This document shows positions 25,115-34,479 of a stretch of DNA of 64,000 nt, piece by piece. A model generated the notes under the pieces. The model had not been told where the DNA came from and searched no databases. It saw nothing but the letters and a program-made list of their open reading frames with translations. The position numbers were made by a program, and so were the translations under genes. Numbering within the stretch: the stretch's first letter is position 1; every line of letters begins with the position of its first letter. This DNA is from an uncultured Eubacteriales bacterium. GTDB taxonomy: Bacteria; Bacillota; Clostridia; Peptostreptococcales; Anaerovoracaceae. The stretch lies in NCBI GenBank assembly GCA_902776725.1, contig CACYQX010000005.1:1-64000 (forward strand). Direction: 5' to 3'.

Positions 25115-26131
25115 ATGATTACCGTACTTAAACGAAATGCTACAGAAGAGCAGCGAAATAACCTTATCAAATGGCTCGAGGAGCAAGGCGTTTCCGTCCA
25201 TGTTTCCGTGGGCGAGAGCGTCACGATTCTCGGTCTCGTGGGAGATACGAGCAATATCGACATGGATATGCTGCGCCTCCTCGATATCGTCGACGATGTA
25301 AAACGCATTTCCGAATCATATAAGAAGTCGAACAGAAAGTTCCATCCGAAGGACACTGTGATTGAGGTTCCGACAAAGGCGGGCGAAGCCGCAAGGGTCG
25401 GGGGAGGAAACTTTGCTGTTATAGCGGGCCCGTGCTCGGTTGAATCAGAAGAGCAGATAGTTGAGGTTGCAAAGCGCGTAAAGGCGGCCGGGGCGACCAT
25501 GCTTAGGGGCGGTGCTTTTAAGCCGAGGACATCGCCTTATGCATTCCAGGGAATGCGTGCTGAGGGACTTGAACTTCTTTCGATTGCAAAGAGGGAAACA
25601 GGACTTCCAATTGTAAGTGAAATAATGAACGAAAACCATCTCGAGCTTTTTGAAGACGTGGATGTAATTCAGGTCGGTGCGAGAAATATGCAGAACTTCG
25701 AACTGCTTAAGGCACTCGGACAAACCAATAAACCTATTCTTCTAAAGAGAGGACTTGCGAATACTCTCGAAGAGCTCCTGATGAGTGCGGAATATATTAT
25801 GGCGGGTGGAAATGAAAATGTAATCCTCTGTGAGAGGGGAATCAGGACATTCGATCATTTCACGAGGAATACGCTGGATCTATCGGCTATTCCCGCACTT
25901 CACGAGATGACACATCTTCCCGTGATAGTGGATCCGAGCCATTCCACGGGAAGGGCAGACTATGTTCCCACTATGTCATTGGCCGCGGCGGCATGCGGTG
26001 CGGACGGACTCATGATAGAGGTTCACAACAATCCTTCATGCGCACTCTGCGACGGTGCTCAGAGCTTGACGCCCGACCAGTTCGATGAAGTGATGAAGAA
26101 GGTCATGAAAGTAAAAGAGGCGGTTAAGTAA
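25115..26131 (+). CDS. aroF: 3-deoxy-7-phosphoheptulonate (DAHP) synthase, type I-beta with N-terminal regulatory domain
   Basis: 338 residues. Joins phosphoenolpyruvate and erythrose 4-phosphate in the first step of the shikimate pathway. The N-terminal ~70 residues form a ferredoxin-like/ACT-like domain as in the Thermotoga enzyme, where it gives feedback control by tyrosine; the barrel follows with IAGPCSVES, RGGAFKPRTSPYAFQG, LLKRGL and the metal/substrate region VDPSHSTG. GTAGGAGGA ribosome binding site. First gene of a seven-gene aromatic cluster and next to tyrA, in line with tyrosine control. Confidence 0.95.
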   Translation: MITVLKRNATEEQRNNLIKWLEEQGVSVHVSVGESVTILGLVGDTSNIDMDMLRLLDIVDDVKRISESYKKSNRKFHPKDTVIEVPTKAGEAARVGGGNFAVIAGPCSVESEEQIVEVAKRVKAAGATMLRGGAFKPRTSPYAFQGMRAEGLELLSIAKRETGLPIVSEIMNENHLELFEDVDVIQVGARNMQNFELLKALGQTNKPILLKRGLANTLEELLMSAEYIMAGGNENVILCERGIRTFDHFTRNTLDLSAIPALHEMTHLPVIVDPSHSTGRADYVPTMSLAAAACGADGLMIEVHNNPSCALCDGAQSLTPDQFDEVMKKVMKVKEAVK

Positions 26132-26173
26132 AGCCTAAACCAATGCAAAAAGTTTTGAGGGCGAGAACAAAGA

Positions 26174-27034
26174 ATGACTGCGGAAAACAAAAAACTTAAC
26201 ATTGGAATCGTCGGTCTCGGCCTCATAGGAGGCTCTCTTGCCGCTGCGCTAAAGAATTCCGGTTATACCGTGTTTGGCAGCGATACGAATAAGATTACGC
26301 TCGATTTTGCCAAGATGGCGGGTAGCATCGATGGGGAACTTACAGACGAAAGTATATCTTCCTGTGATGTTATCTTTGTTGCGATTACGCTGGACCAGGC
26401 GGAAGCGTGGATCAATTCCAAAGCACATCTTATAAGCAAGGATTGCGTCCTTGTTGATTGTTGTGGCGTCAAGAGAAGAATCTGCGCTCGCGGAAAAGAA
26501 CTCTCAGAGGCATGCGGATTCAAATTCTTGGGCGGTCATCCCATGGCGGGAAAGCAGGTCGGCGGATACAAGAACAGCCGCGCGGATCTATTTAAAGATG
26601 CAACATTCTGCCTTGTGCCGATGGATAAAAACGACATAAGGCTTCTTACGAGCATAAAAGATATTCTTGCCGACATAGGCTTCACGCGATTCATAGTTAT
26701 GACGGCGGAGGAGCACGATCGAGTAATTGCGTTCACTTCACAGCTTGCGCATCTCGTTTCAAATGCATATATAAAGAGCGATATTGCGGAGGCGGAAGAG
26801 GTCTCGGCATTGTCGGGAGGTGCGTTCCGCGATATGACCAGGGTAGCATATCTCGATGAAGCGATGTGGACAGAACTCTTTATGGAGAACAGCGACAATC
26901 TCTTAAGCGAGCTCGATGGTTTTATAGGGGAACTTGAGCGCTACAGAGAGGCGATAGAAAATAAGGACGGCGATGCGCTTACCAAGCTCCTTGTTGAAGG
27001 AAAAGAACGCAAGCGAACGATTGAAGAAAAGTAA
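26174..27034 (+). CDS. tyrA: Prephenate dehydrogenase
   Basis: 286 residues. NAD(P)-dependent conversion of prephenate to 4-hydroxyphenylpyruvate. N-terminal Rossmann motif GIVGLGLIGGSLAAALK, active-site region GGHPMAGKQVGGY and the all-helical C-terminal dimer domain (SQLAHLVSNAY, GGAFRDMTRVA). No ACT domain at the C-terminus, so feedback is probably applied at DAHP synthase. Start chosen at the ATG preceded by GAGGGCGAG. Second gene of the aromatic operon. Confidence 0.93.
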   Translation: MTAENKKLNIGIVGLGLIGGSLAAALKNSGYTVFGSDTNKITLDFAKMAGSIDGELTDESISSCDVIFVAITLDQAEAWINSKAHLISKDCVLVDCCGVKRRICARGKELSEACGFKFLGGHPMAGKQVGGYKNSRADLFKDATFCLVPMDKNDIRLLTSIKDILADIGFTRFIVMTAEEHDRVIAFTSQLAHLVSNAYIKSDIAEAEEVSALSGGAFRDMTRVAYLDEAMWTELFMENSDNLLSELDGFIGELERYREAIENKDGDALTKLLVEGKERKRTIEEK

Positions 27035-27071
27035 AACTCAAATAGAATTATTATAGAACGATAACAATAGA

Positions 27072-28100
27072 ATGATGAAACTGAAGAAACTCGGAAAAGA
27101 AATACTTAATATACAAAGGGGTGGAACGGTTGCAATTATAACTGACAGCAACGTCGCTCCGCTTTATCTTGAAATATGCGAGGAGAGCATCAAAGCCGCG
27201 GGTTTAAAGGCGGCTTCCTTTGTTATACCGGCGGGTGAAAAGAGTAAGAACGGCGGTGTTTATTTGGAACTTATGGAGAAACTTGCGGACGTTCCTCTGA
27301 CTCGTACCGACGGGATAGTTGCTCTCGGTGGCGGCGTTGTCGGTGACCTTGCGGGATTTATCGCGGCCACGTATATGCGCGGAATAAAACTCTATCAGGT
27401 GCCTACGACGCTTCTCGCGATGGTCGATTCTTCAATTGGAGGAAAGACGGGGATAGATCTTGCGGCGGGTAAGAATCTCGTCGGCGCATTCCATCTTCCC
27501 AGTCTGATTTTACGCGATACGGAGATGCTCAAGACGCTTCCCGGAGAAGTATTCAGAGAGGGAATGGCGGAGGTTATCAAATATGGTGTGATTTTTGATG
27601 CCGAACTCTTTGACAAGCTTAATTTCTATGTGGTGAGCAAAGATATGCTTATGAGCGACGGCGGAATGGAAGAACTCACGGATATAATTGAACTCTGCGC
27701 CAAGTTTAAAAACGAAATAGTTGCTCTTGACTTGCACGATAACGGTGCGAGACAGCTCCTTAACTTTGGACATACGATAGGGCATGCGATTGAGAAACTC
27801 TCTGATTATACTGTTAGCCACGGAGATGCCGTTGCAAAAGGGATGCTAAGAATGGCAGAGATATCGGCATCTCAGGGATGGTGTGGGCGCGATGTCAGGG
27901 ACGCGATAGAAAATATCCTTAATAAGTATGGATTTGATTTGAGCATTCCGTACACGGGTGAAGAAATTTTGGGTGTAATAAGAAGCGACAAAAAACGCAA
28001 AGGGGAAGAGATAGAAATAGTAGTACCCGAAAAAATAGGCAAATGCTCGATAAAGAGAATCCTTCTTGAAGAGCTGAAGAGTATCATCTGTGAGAACTGA
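27072..28100 (+). CDS. aroB: 3-dehydroquinate synthase
   Basis: 342 residues. Converts DAHP to 3-dehydroquinate using NAD and a divalent metal. Family blocks: GEKSKNGGVYLELMEKL, GGGVVGDLAGFIAATYMRG, PTTLLAMVDSSIGGKTGID, and the metal-ligand histidines in NFGHTIGHAIE and SHGDAVAKGM. Two adjacent ATGs (27072, 27075) are possible starts and no good ribosome binding site is visible, so translation probably depends on the upstream gene. The N-terminus is a few residues shorter than most AroB. Confidence 0.94.
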   Translation: MMKLKKLGKEILNIQRGGTVAIITDSNVAPLYLEICEESIKAAGLKAASFVIPAGEKSKNGGVYLELMEKLADVPLTRTDGIVALGGGVVGDLAGFIAATYMRGIKLYQVPTTLLAMVDSSIGGKTGIDLAAGKNLVGAFHLPSLILRDTEMLKTLPGEVFREGMAEVIKYGVIFDAELFDKLNFYVVSKDMLMSDGGMEELTDIIELCAKFKNEIVALDLHDNGARQLLNFGHTIGHAIEKLSDYTVSHGDAVAKGMLRMAEISASQGWCGRDVRDAIENILNKYGFDLSIPYTGEEILGVIRSDKKRKGEEIEIVVPEKIGKCSIKRILLEELKSIICEN

Positions 28101-28121
28101 TAGTTGAAAGCGTGAACTACA

Positions 28122-29408
28122 TTGAAGACGATTAGAATCATTCCATCGAAGTCAGATGCACATAGGGCATATATAGCGACTGCGCTTTCGGGTGCGGATT
28201 TTTCGCATGTCGTCTGCGATGAAACCTCGGAGGATATAGAGGCGACAAAGCGCTGCCTCGCCGCAATGCTTTCGGGTGATGAGAATCTATACTGCGGAGA
28301 GAGCGGATCGACACTGAGGTTTTTACTTCCCGTCGTGGGTGCGCTCGGCATAAGAGGAGTGTTTCGTCCGGAAGGAAGGCTTATAGATAGACCTTTGTCA
28401 CCGCTTAAAGAGGAACTCTGTTCACACGGTATGAGCGTAAGCGTTTTAAATGATTCAATAACAGCGGAAGGAAATCTCCTGTCCGGAATATACAGGATTC
28501 CAGGAAATATCTCATCGCAGTTTATAAGCGGGCTTTTGTTTGCGCTTCCGCTTCTCGACGGAGATAGCGAAATTATCGTCGAAGGGGAACTCGAGTCTTC
28601 ACCATATGTCGATATGACAGTGGAGACGCTTGGGCGCTTTGGAGTTGAGGTCGATGATGAGACCGATATGAGTTTCTCGGGTTCGGACTTTATTCAGAGC
28701 AGAACGTTCCGCATCAAGGGCAATCAAAAATACAAGGCGCCGGATAAATACGTGGTCGAGGGCGACTGGTCCAATGCGGCATTCTGGCTTACCATGGGTG
28801 CGATTGGCGATGAGCCTATTAGAGTAGAGGGACTCAGAATAGGGTCAATGCAGGGCGACGAGAGAGTCCTCGATGCGCTCGATGTATTTGGAGTCAGGTT
28901 TGAAGTCGGAGAGGATCGCAAATCCAGAATAGAAGGAAGTAACTGCTACGTAGAAGCTTATCCGTCAAAGGAACGCATGCAGGGGATAATATGGGATGCC
29001 AGCGAAACTCCTGATATGGTTCCTGCGGTTGCGCTTATGGGAGCATTTGCAAAGGGTGAGACGAGAATTGTAAACGCAGGACGACTTCGTCTAAAGGAGA
29101 GCGACCGCCTGCGTACCGTAGCGGAAACCCTCGCGGCTCTTGGCGTTAAGGCCGATGAATTGGAAGATGGGCTAGCGATAGGCGGATTGAACTTGGACGG
29201 CACGCCCGGAACTATGCTCAATGAAGCTACGCTCCAAAGCTTTGGAGATCATAGAATAGCTATGATGGCTGCTGCGGCATCAGTTTCTATGGCGGGCACA
29301 AATAGGACAATTAAACTTGAAGGATATGATTCCGTACGAAAGTCATATCCGGCATTCTTTGATATAATGAAAGAGTTAGAACTGGATTCAAACCTCAAGC
29401 TAATTTAG
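28122..29408 (+). CDS. aroA: 3-phosphoshikimate 1-carboxyvinyltransferase (EPSP synthase)
   Basis: 428 residues. Transfers the enolpyruvyl group of PEP to shikimate 3-phosphate. Starts with TTG at 28122: a stop codon lies three codons upstream in frame, so no earlier start exists, and the N-terminus KTIRIIPSKSDAHR matches the family. Other motifs: GESGSTLRFLLPV, GNISSQFISGLL, LKESDRLR, and FGDHRIAMMAAA. No clear ribosome binding site; coupling to aroB is likely. The TTG start may keep expression low. Confidence 0.93.
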   Translation: MKTIRIIPSKSDAHRAYIATALSGADFSHVVCDETSEDIEATKRCLAAMLSGDENLYCGESGSTLRFLLPVVGALGIRGVFRPEGRLIDRPLSPLKEELCSHGMSVSVLNDSITAEGNLLSGIYRIPGNISSQFISGLLFALPLLDGDSEIIVEGELESSPYVDMTVETLGRFGVEVDDETDMSFSGSDFIQSRTFRIKGNQKYKAPDKYVVEGDWSNAAFWLTMGAIGDEPIRVEGLRIGSMQGDERVLDALDVFGVRFEVGEDRKSRIEGSNCYVEAYPSKERMQGIIWDASETPDMVPAVALMGAFAKGETRIVNAGRLRLKESDRLRTVAETLAALGVKADELEDGLAIGGLNLDGTPGTMLNEATLQSFGDHRIAMMAAAASVSMAGTNRTIKLEGYDSVRKSYPAFFDIMKELELDSNLKLI

Positions 29409-29416
29409 GAGGAAGT

Positions 29417-30430
29417 ATGGCATCTACATTCGGTAACAGAATCAAAGTATCTATTTTTGGACAGAGCCATTCCAAGGGAATCGGTGTTTCGCTAGACAAT
29501 ATCCCTGCGGGCATGGTGCTGGACGAAGAAAAACTCGGAGCTTTTCTTGAGCGACGCGCTCCGGGTAGGGATGAAAATATGACGCAGCGCAAGGAAGAGG
29601 ATAAGCCTGAATTCCTATCGGGATTTATGGAGGACGAGCAAGGACGACTCGTGACCTGCGGTGCTCCTATAAGTGCAATAATCAGAAATAACGATGCTAA
29701 GTCCGAGGACTATGAGGAACTTAAGGATATCCCGCGTCCCGGACATGCGGATTTTACGGCGCATATAAAATATGGCGGTTTTGAGGATTATAGGAGCGGA
29801 GGACATCTCTCGGGAAGACTCACCGCGCCGCTCTGCGTAGCAGGCGGAATTGCCCTTCAGGTTTTGGAGCAGCTCGGAATAAGAGTCTCCGCGGAGATAG
29901 ATGAAATAGGCGGACAGAAAATAGAGTCTCGCGAGCAGGCGGATGCTTTGATAGAAGAGGTAAAGGATGAAGGGGATTCTCTCGGAGGAATCATAAAGTG
30001 TACTGTCAGTGGTATGTACGCGGGAGTCGGAGATCCGATTTTTGACGGTGTAGAGAATAGGATTTCGCAAGCCGTGTTCGGAATCCCTGCTGTAAAGGGC
30101 ATAGAGTTCGGTGCCGGATTTGCCGCTGCATCCATGAAGGGAAGCGAAAACAACGATCCCTTTGTCATAGATGGAGAAGGAAATGTCAGAACGGAAACTA
30201 ACAATTCCGGCGGAATTCTCGGCGGAATTACGTCCGGAGGTGACATCACGCTTCGCGTAGCATTTAAACCGACTCCTTCCATAGCGAAGGAACAAAAAAG
30301 TATAAGCTATAGCAAGGGTGAGTCGGAAAATCTAGTGGTAAAGGGTCGCCACGACCCATGCATAGTGCCGCGCGCGGTTCCGGTTGTCGAGGCCGCGGTT
30401 GCTATAGCTATTTTGGACATGGTGCTTTAG
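29417..30430 (+). CDS. aroC: Chorismate synthase
   Basis: 337 residues. Makes chorismate from EPSP and needs reduced FMN. Signatures: FGQSHSKGIGV near the N-terminus (one catalytic His), RPGHADFTAHIKYGG, RSGGHLSGRLTAPL and the C-terminal RHDPCIVPRAVPVVEA. Shorter than typical (~360-390), mainly in surface loops. TTAGGAGGA ribosome binding site 8 bases after aroA. Confidence 0.95.
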   Translation: MASTFGNRIKVSIFGQSHSKGIGVSLDNIPAGMVLDEEKLGAFLERRAPGRDENMTQRKEEDKPEFLSGFMEDEQGRLVTCGAPISAIIRNNDAKSEDYEELKDIPRPGHADFTAHIKYGGFEDYRSGGHLSGRLTAPLCVAGGIALQVLEQLGIRVSAEIDEIGGQKIESREQADALIEEVKDEGDSLGGIIKCTVSGMYAGVGDPIFDGVENRISQAVFGIPAVKGIEFGAGFAAASMKGSENNDPFVIDGEGNVRTETNNSGGILGGITSGGDITLRVAFKPTPSIAKEQKSISYSKGESENLVVKGRHDPCIVPRAVPVVEAAVAIAILDMVL

Positions 30431-30450
30431 TAGGTATTAAGGGGGAGAGA

Positions 30451-30711
30451 ATGATGAATATAGAGGATTACAGAAAGAAGATTGACGAAATCGATGCCGA
30501 GATTCTGTCAAAGCTCGAGGAAAGATTTGAAGTTGCAATCAAGATAGGCGAGTGCAAGAAGGAAAGTGGCGCGCCGATCTTGGATTCTGAGAGGGAGTGG
30601 CAGAAGCTGGAGGCTTTGGAGGCTATTGCGAATCCGGAGTTTGCGGAGTACGATCTCGATGTTTTTGAAGCTATAATAGCCGCATCGCGTGCGATTCAGG
30701 AGAATGAATAA
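30451..30711 (+). CDS. Chorismate mutase, free-standing AroQ class
   Basis: 86 residues from the ATG at 30451, preceded by AAGGGGGAG. All-helical AroQ fold: IDEIDAEILSKLEERF with the helix-1 acidic/basic face, IKIGECKKES and DSEREWQKLEAL carry the expected Arg/Lys/Glu active-site positions. It converts chorismate to prephenate for TyrA. It is not fused to a prephenate dehydratase or DAHP synthase, as often happens elsewhere. Stop codon overlaps the next start by one base. Confidence 0.88.
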   Translation: MMNIEDYRKKIDEIDAEILSKLEERFEVAIKIGECKKESGAPILDSEREWQKLEALEAIANPEFAEYDLDVFEAIIAASRAIQENE

Positions 30712-31178
30712 TGAAGATACTTGTAATTGATGGCCCGAATATAAATATGCTTGGGGTACGAGAGCCCGAAATCTATGGCCGAGACACCTATGAAGATCTA
30801 GTCGATATGACGAGGGCAAAGGCCAGGGAGATATCCGCAAAGAACTACGAAGAAGGCAAGGATATGGTAAAGGTGAACTTTATCCAATCCAACCACGAGG
30901 GCGAACTTGTGACCGCCATTCAGAAGGCCTATGGAATGTATGACGGAATCATCATAAATCCTGCGGCATATACACATACGAGCATAGCGATTCTGGACGC
31001 GCTAAAAGCCGTCGGAATACCCGCGGTAGAGGTCCATATCTCAGATGTTTCTTCGCGCGAGGAATGGCGTCAAATCTCATATGTCAGGGAGGCCTGCATA
31101 GCGACGGTCTCAGGAGAGGGTATAGCGGGATACTCCCACGCACTTGAGATTTTGGTTGAGAATATAGGCAAAAAATAG
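30711..31178 (+). CDS. aroQ: 3-dehydroquinate dehydratase, type II
   Basis: 155 residues. Dehydrates 3-dehydroquinate to 3-dehydroshikimate. Type II signature at the N-terminus, VIDGPNINMLGVREPEIYG (Arg and Tyr of the catalytic loop), FIQSNHEGELV, INPAAYTHTSIAI and VEVHISDVSSREEWR. Start overlaps the preceding stop (TAATG). Last gene of the operon; a terminator follows. aroE and aroK are not in this window. Confidence 0.94.
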   Translation: MKILVIDGPNINMLGVREPEIYGRDTYEDLVDMTRAKAREISAKNYEEGKDMVKVNFIQSNHEGELVTAIQKAYGMYDGIIINPAAYTHTSIAILDALKAVGIPAVEVHISDVSSREEWRQISYVREACIATVSGEGIAGYSHALEILVENIGKK

Positions 31179-31184
31179 TAAAAT

Positions 31185-31211
31185 AGAACCGTGGGGACCA
31201 CGGTTCTTTTT
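31185..31211 (+). terminator. Terminator of the aromatic operon
   Basis: A perfect 10-bp stem AGAACCGTGG/CCACGGTTCT (31185-31194 with 31198-31207), 3-nt loop, then TTTT. Confidence 0.92.
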
Positions 31212-31227
31212 ATGTAAGTGAGGGATT

Positions 31228-32563
31228 ATGAGCAATTTTGAAATTTTGATAATAGTATTTGTGGCACTATCGGCTTTGATGTCTGTTATAGCCGTTATTT
31301 TGTCTGTGACGGGGCGTAAGAGGACGGTTCTGGAGATAAACCAGAGTGCGGATAAGAGGGCTAACGAGCTCGCCAGAATCCAGGAGGAAGAGAGCGATTT
31401 GCTCCGCGAGAATCTGAGAAACGACATCGAGAAGTCTCAGAAGGATACGACGGATCATATAAGCACGTCCTTCAGGAATTACGGGGATCTGGTTGCGACA
31501 ACGCAGAAGACGCAGGGAGAGCAACAGGATAAGCGACTGGGCGAGATTAACGATACATTGTCCAAGTTTACCCTCGAGAGCGAAAACAAACTCGAGAATA
31601 TAAGAAACGCCATGACCAAGCAGATTGGCGAGCTGACACAGGAAAACAGCAAGCAGTTGGAACAGATGCGTGCGACGGTTGACGAGAAGCTTCAGAAGAC
31701 TCTTGAGACGAGACTTGGGGAATCATTCAGGCTCGTTAACGAAAGACTTGAGCAGGTATATAAGGGACTCGGAGAGATGCAGACTCTGGCTTCCGGAGTC
31801 GGCGACCTCAAGAAAGTGCTTTCAAACGTAAAGACGAGGGGAATCCTCGGCGAGGTTCAGCTCGGAAGTATTCTCGAGCAGATACTTGCACCCGAGCAGT
31901 ACGATACAAATGTTGCAACAAAGAAGAACAGCAACGACAGAGTCGAATATGCGGTGAGGCTTCCCGGAAACGGCGATGAGGATAGTTTTGTCTATCTTCC
32001 TATAGATGCAAAATTCCCCGGCGATACCTATGAAAAGCTTCTTGACGCATATGACTCTGGGGATCCGGCCCTTGTTGAAGCCGCATCAAAGGAACTTGAG
32101 ACAGCGTGATAAATATATCGATCCGCCTTATACTACTGACTTTGGTATTATGTTCCTGCCGTTCGAAGGACTTTATGCGGAAGTAGTAAGACGAGGAATG
32201 CTCGAAACTCTTCAGAGGGAATACAAGATTAATATCGCGGGTCCAACCACCATGGCGGCACTTCTTAACAGCCTGCAGATGGGATTCAGGACGCTTGCGA
32301 TTGAAAAGCATACAAGCGAGGTATGGGAGACACTCGGTGCGGTTAAGACCGAGTTCGATAAATTTGAAGACGTGCTCAAGCAGACACAGAAAAGTCTCAA
32401 TCAGGCGGGCAAGAATCTGGATACGCTTATCGGAACCAGAACCCGCAGCATCAAGAGAAAGCTTCGCGGTGTTGAGAGTTTGGAGGATACCAGGAGTTCA
32501 GCTCTACTTGGAACTTCTGAGCTTTTGATGATAGATGATGACGAAGAGGATATAGAGGAGTAA
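31228..32563 (+). pseudogene. rmuC: rmuC (DNA recombination protein RmuC family), frameshifted by a small deletion
   Basis: Two open frames together make one RmuC. The first (31228-32109) has an N-terminal membrane helix, a long coiled coil and the start of the nuclease-like domain (GILGEVQLGSILEQIL, LPIDAKFPGDTYEKLLDAY), then stops at TGATAA (32107-32112) just after ELETA. The family resumes in the +1 frame with DKYIDPPYTTDFGIMFLP to EDIEE at 32563. From memory of Bacillus-type RmuC, about 12 residues should lie between the ELE and KY motifs; here only 10 bases do, so roughly 26 bases seem to be missing. Either a true recent pseudogene or an assembly error. Confidence 0.8.
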
Positions 32564-32566
32564 CCT

Positions 32567-33268
32567 TTGGCTATATTTGCGATAGGAGACCTTCATCTTT
32601 CGCTCGACGAGAGAATTGAGAAGCCCATGGATGTATTCGGCATAAGCTGGGCGGATCACGATGAGAGGTTATATGCAAACTGGATAGAGACAGTCGGCCC
32701 GGGAGATACCGTAATAATCTGCGGTGATATCTCCTGGGGTCTTAAATTGGACGAAGCCATGGCGGATCTCAGGTTCATAGAGGCGCTCCCCGGAAAGAAG
32801 ATAATAACAAAGGGAAATCACGACCTATGGTGGGGGTCGGTGAGCAAGCTTAACGCCATCAGCGACGATTTGGTATTCCTTCAGAATACGGCATATGTTA
32901 TGGATGATGGTGTGGCCATCTGCGGAACCCGTGGATGGATTTGTCCGGGAACGGATGGATTTGATGCTCACGATCAAAAAATTTACGAGAGAGAGCTCAT
33001 GAGGCTCGAGATGTCGATTAAAGATGCGATAGCGGGAGGTGCCACGACTTTGATTGCGTCGCTTCACTATCCGCCGAGCAACGATAAATTTCAGGAGTCG
33101 GGATTTACGGATATGCTCACCAAATATGGAGTAAAAACCTGCGTTTATGGTCATCTTCATGGTAGGGAAGCATTTAAAAATGGGTATAAGGGTTCTTGGA
33201 ACGGTGTTGAATATAAATTGGTATCGCTTGACTATGTGGATGCGACGCCGATAAAGATATACGAATAA
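32567..33268 (+). CDS. Metallophosphoesterase (calcineurin-like)
   Basis: 233 residues starting with TTG, with GAGGAG 6 bases upstream inside the end of rmuC. All five metal motifs are present: GDLHLS, CGDISWG, KGNHD, SLHYPP and GHLHG. A cytoplasmic di-metal phosphohydrolase of the single-domain type seen in many Firmicutes; the substrate is unknown. It overlaps no neighbour and probably shares a transcript with rmuC and deoB. Confidence 0.9.
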   Translation: MAIFAIGDLHLSLDERIEKPMDVFGISWADHDERLYANWIETVGPGDTVIICGDISWGLKLDEAMADLRFIEALPGKKIITKGNHDLWWGSVSKLNAISDDLVFLQNTAYVMDDGVAICGTRGWICPGTDGFDAHDQKIYERELMRLEMSIKDAIAGGATTLIASLHYPPSNDKFQESGFTDMLTKYGVKTCVYGHLHGREAFKNGYKGSWNGVEYKLVSLDYVDATPIKIYE

Positions 33269-33292
33269 GAGGTAACGATAAGAGGTAGTAAA

Positions 33293-34474
33293 ATGAAAAG
33301 AAGAGCAATACTTATAGTTTTGGATAGTATGGGAGTTGGAGAACTCCCGGATGCGGGTCGTTTTGGCGATGAAGGTTCTGATACCTTCGGACATATTGCG
33401 GATGCTTTGTCAGAAGGGTTTAAGATTCCCAATCTAAAGAAACTCGGTATAGGAAATATCAAAGCCATGGGCGTCAAGAACTATGCAGAGCTTAAACCCA
33501 TAGGAGCATACGGAAAACTCGGCGAACAGTCCATAGGCAAGGATACAATCACGGGGCATTGGGAAATCGCCGGAATAGAGACTATGACGCCTTTTAAGAC
33601 ATATCCCGACGGATTCCCGGAGGAATTCATCAAGAAGTTTGAGGAGGCAATCGGTACAGAGGTTCTCGGAAACTATCCCGAGTCCGGAACCGTAATCATA
33701 GACAGGCTCGGTGAGGAACACGAAAAGACCGGAAAGCCAATCGTTTACACTTCTTCCGACAGTGTGTTCCAAATCGCAGCAAACACTGCCGTAATCCCTC
33801 TTGAGAGGCTTTACGAGATGTGCCAGATTGCAAGGGATCTCCTGCAGGGAGAGTGGGCGTGCGGAAGAGTAATAGCGCGTCCTTATATCATTAACGATAA
33901 GGGGGAGAGGGAAAGAACCTCGGACCGCCACGACTATGCGGTAAGTCCGCCGGAAGAAACGCTTCTCAACAAAGTTGAAAAGGCCGGTATGACATCATAT
34001 GCCGTTGGAAAGATTAACGATATATTCAACGGATACGGTGTGACAGAATACGTCAAGACCAAGGACAATATGGACGGCGTTGATAAAACACTCGAGGCTA
34101 TGGAGAAAGTGGAGGAAGGATTTATCTTTACTAATCTCGTGGACTTTGATAGCCAGTACGGACATAGAAGGGATCCGGAGGGATACGGCAAGGCGATAAT
34201 GGAGTTTGATGCAAGGCTTCCGGAGATATACCTTGCGATGCGTGAGGGAGATATACTGATGCTTTGCGCAGACCACGGCAACGATCCGACGGCTCCGGGC
34301 TTTGATCATACGAGAGAATACATCCCTGTTATAATTGCCGGCGCCAAAGTAAAGAAAGGTGCCAATATCGGAACAAGAAGCAGCTTTGCGGATATCGGCG
34401 CAACCATTGCTGAGTACCTTGGAACCGAAAAACTCTCTATCGGAACGAGTTTCCTGAGCGAGATAATGGAGTAA
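33293..34474 (+). CDS. deoB: Phosphopentomutase
   Basis: 393 residues. Interconverts (deoxy)ribose 1-phosphate and 5-phosphate, joining nucleoside breakdown to the pentose pathway. Alkaline-phosphatase-like fold with LDSMGVGELPDAGRFGDEG (metal ligand Asp) and the phosphorylated Thr at T85 in KDTITGHWE, the same number as in the Bacillus cereus enzyme; ADHGNDPT and DHTREYIP give further metal ligands. AGAGGTAG ribosome binding site. Followed at once by pdp, so the two make a nucleoside salvage pair. Confidence 0.96.
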   Translation: MKRRAILIVLDSMGVGELPDAGRFGDEGSDTFGHIADALSEGFKIPNLKKLGIGNIKAMGVKNYAELKPIGAYGKLGEQSIGKDTITGHWEIAGIETMTPFKTYPDGFPEEFIKKFEEAIGTEVLGNYPESGTVIIDRLGEEHEKTGKPIVYTSSDSVFQIAANTAVIPLERLYEMCQIARDLLQGEWACGRVIARPYIINDKGERERTSDRHDYAVSPPEETLLNKVEKAGMTSYAVGKINDIFNGYGVTEYVKTKDNMDGVDKTLEAMEKVEEGFIFTNLVDFDSQYGHRRDPEGYGKAIMEFDARLPEIYLAMREGDILMLCADHGNDPTAPGFDHTREYIPVIIAGAKVKKGANIGTRSSFADIGATIAEYLGTEKLSIGTSFLSEIME

Positions 34475-34479
34475 TCGAT

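Noticed and set aside
25000..25115. T-box or other riboswitch before the aromatic operon
   Set aside because: The leader between the promoter and aroF is too short and shows no such structure.
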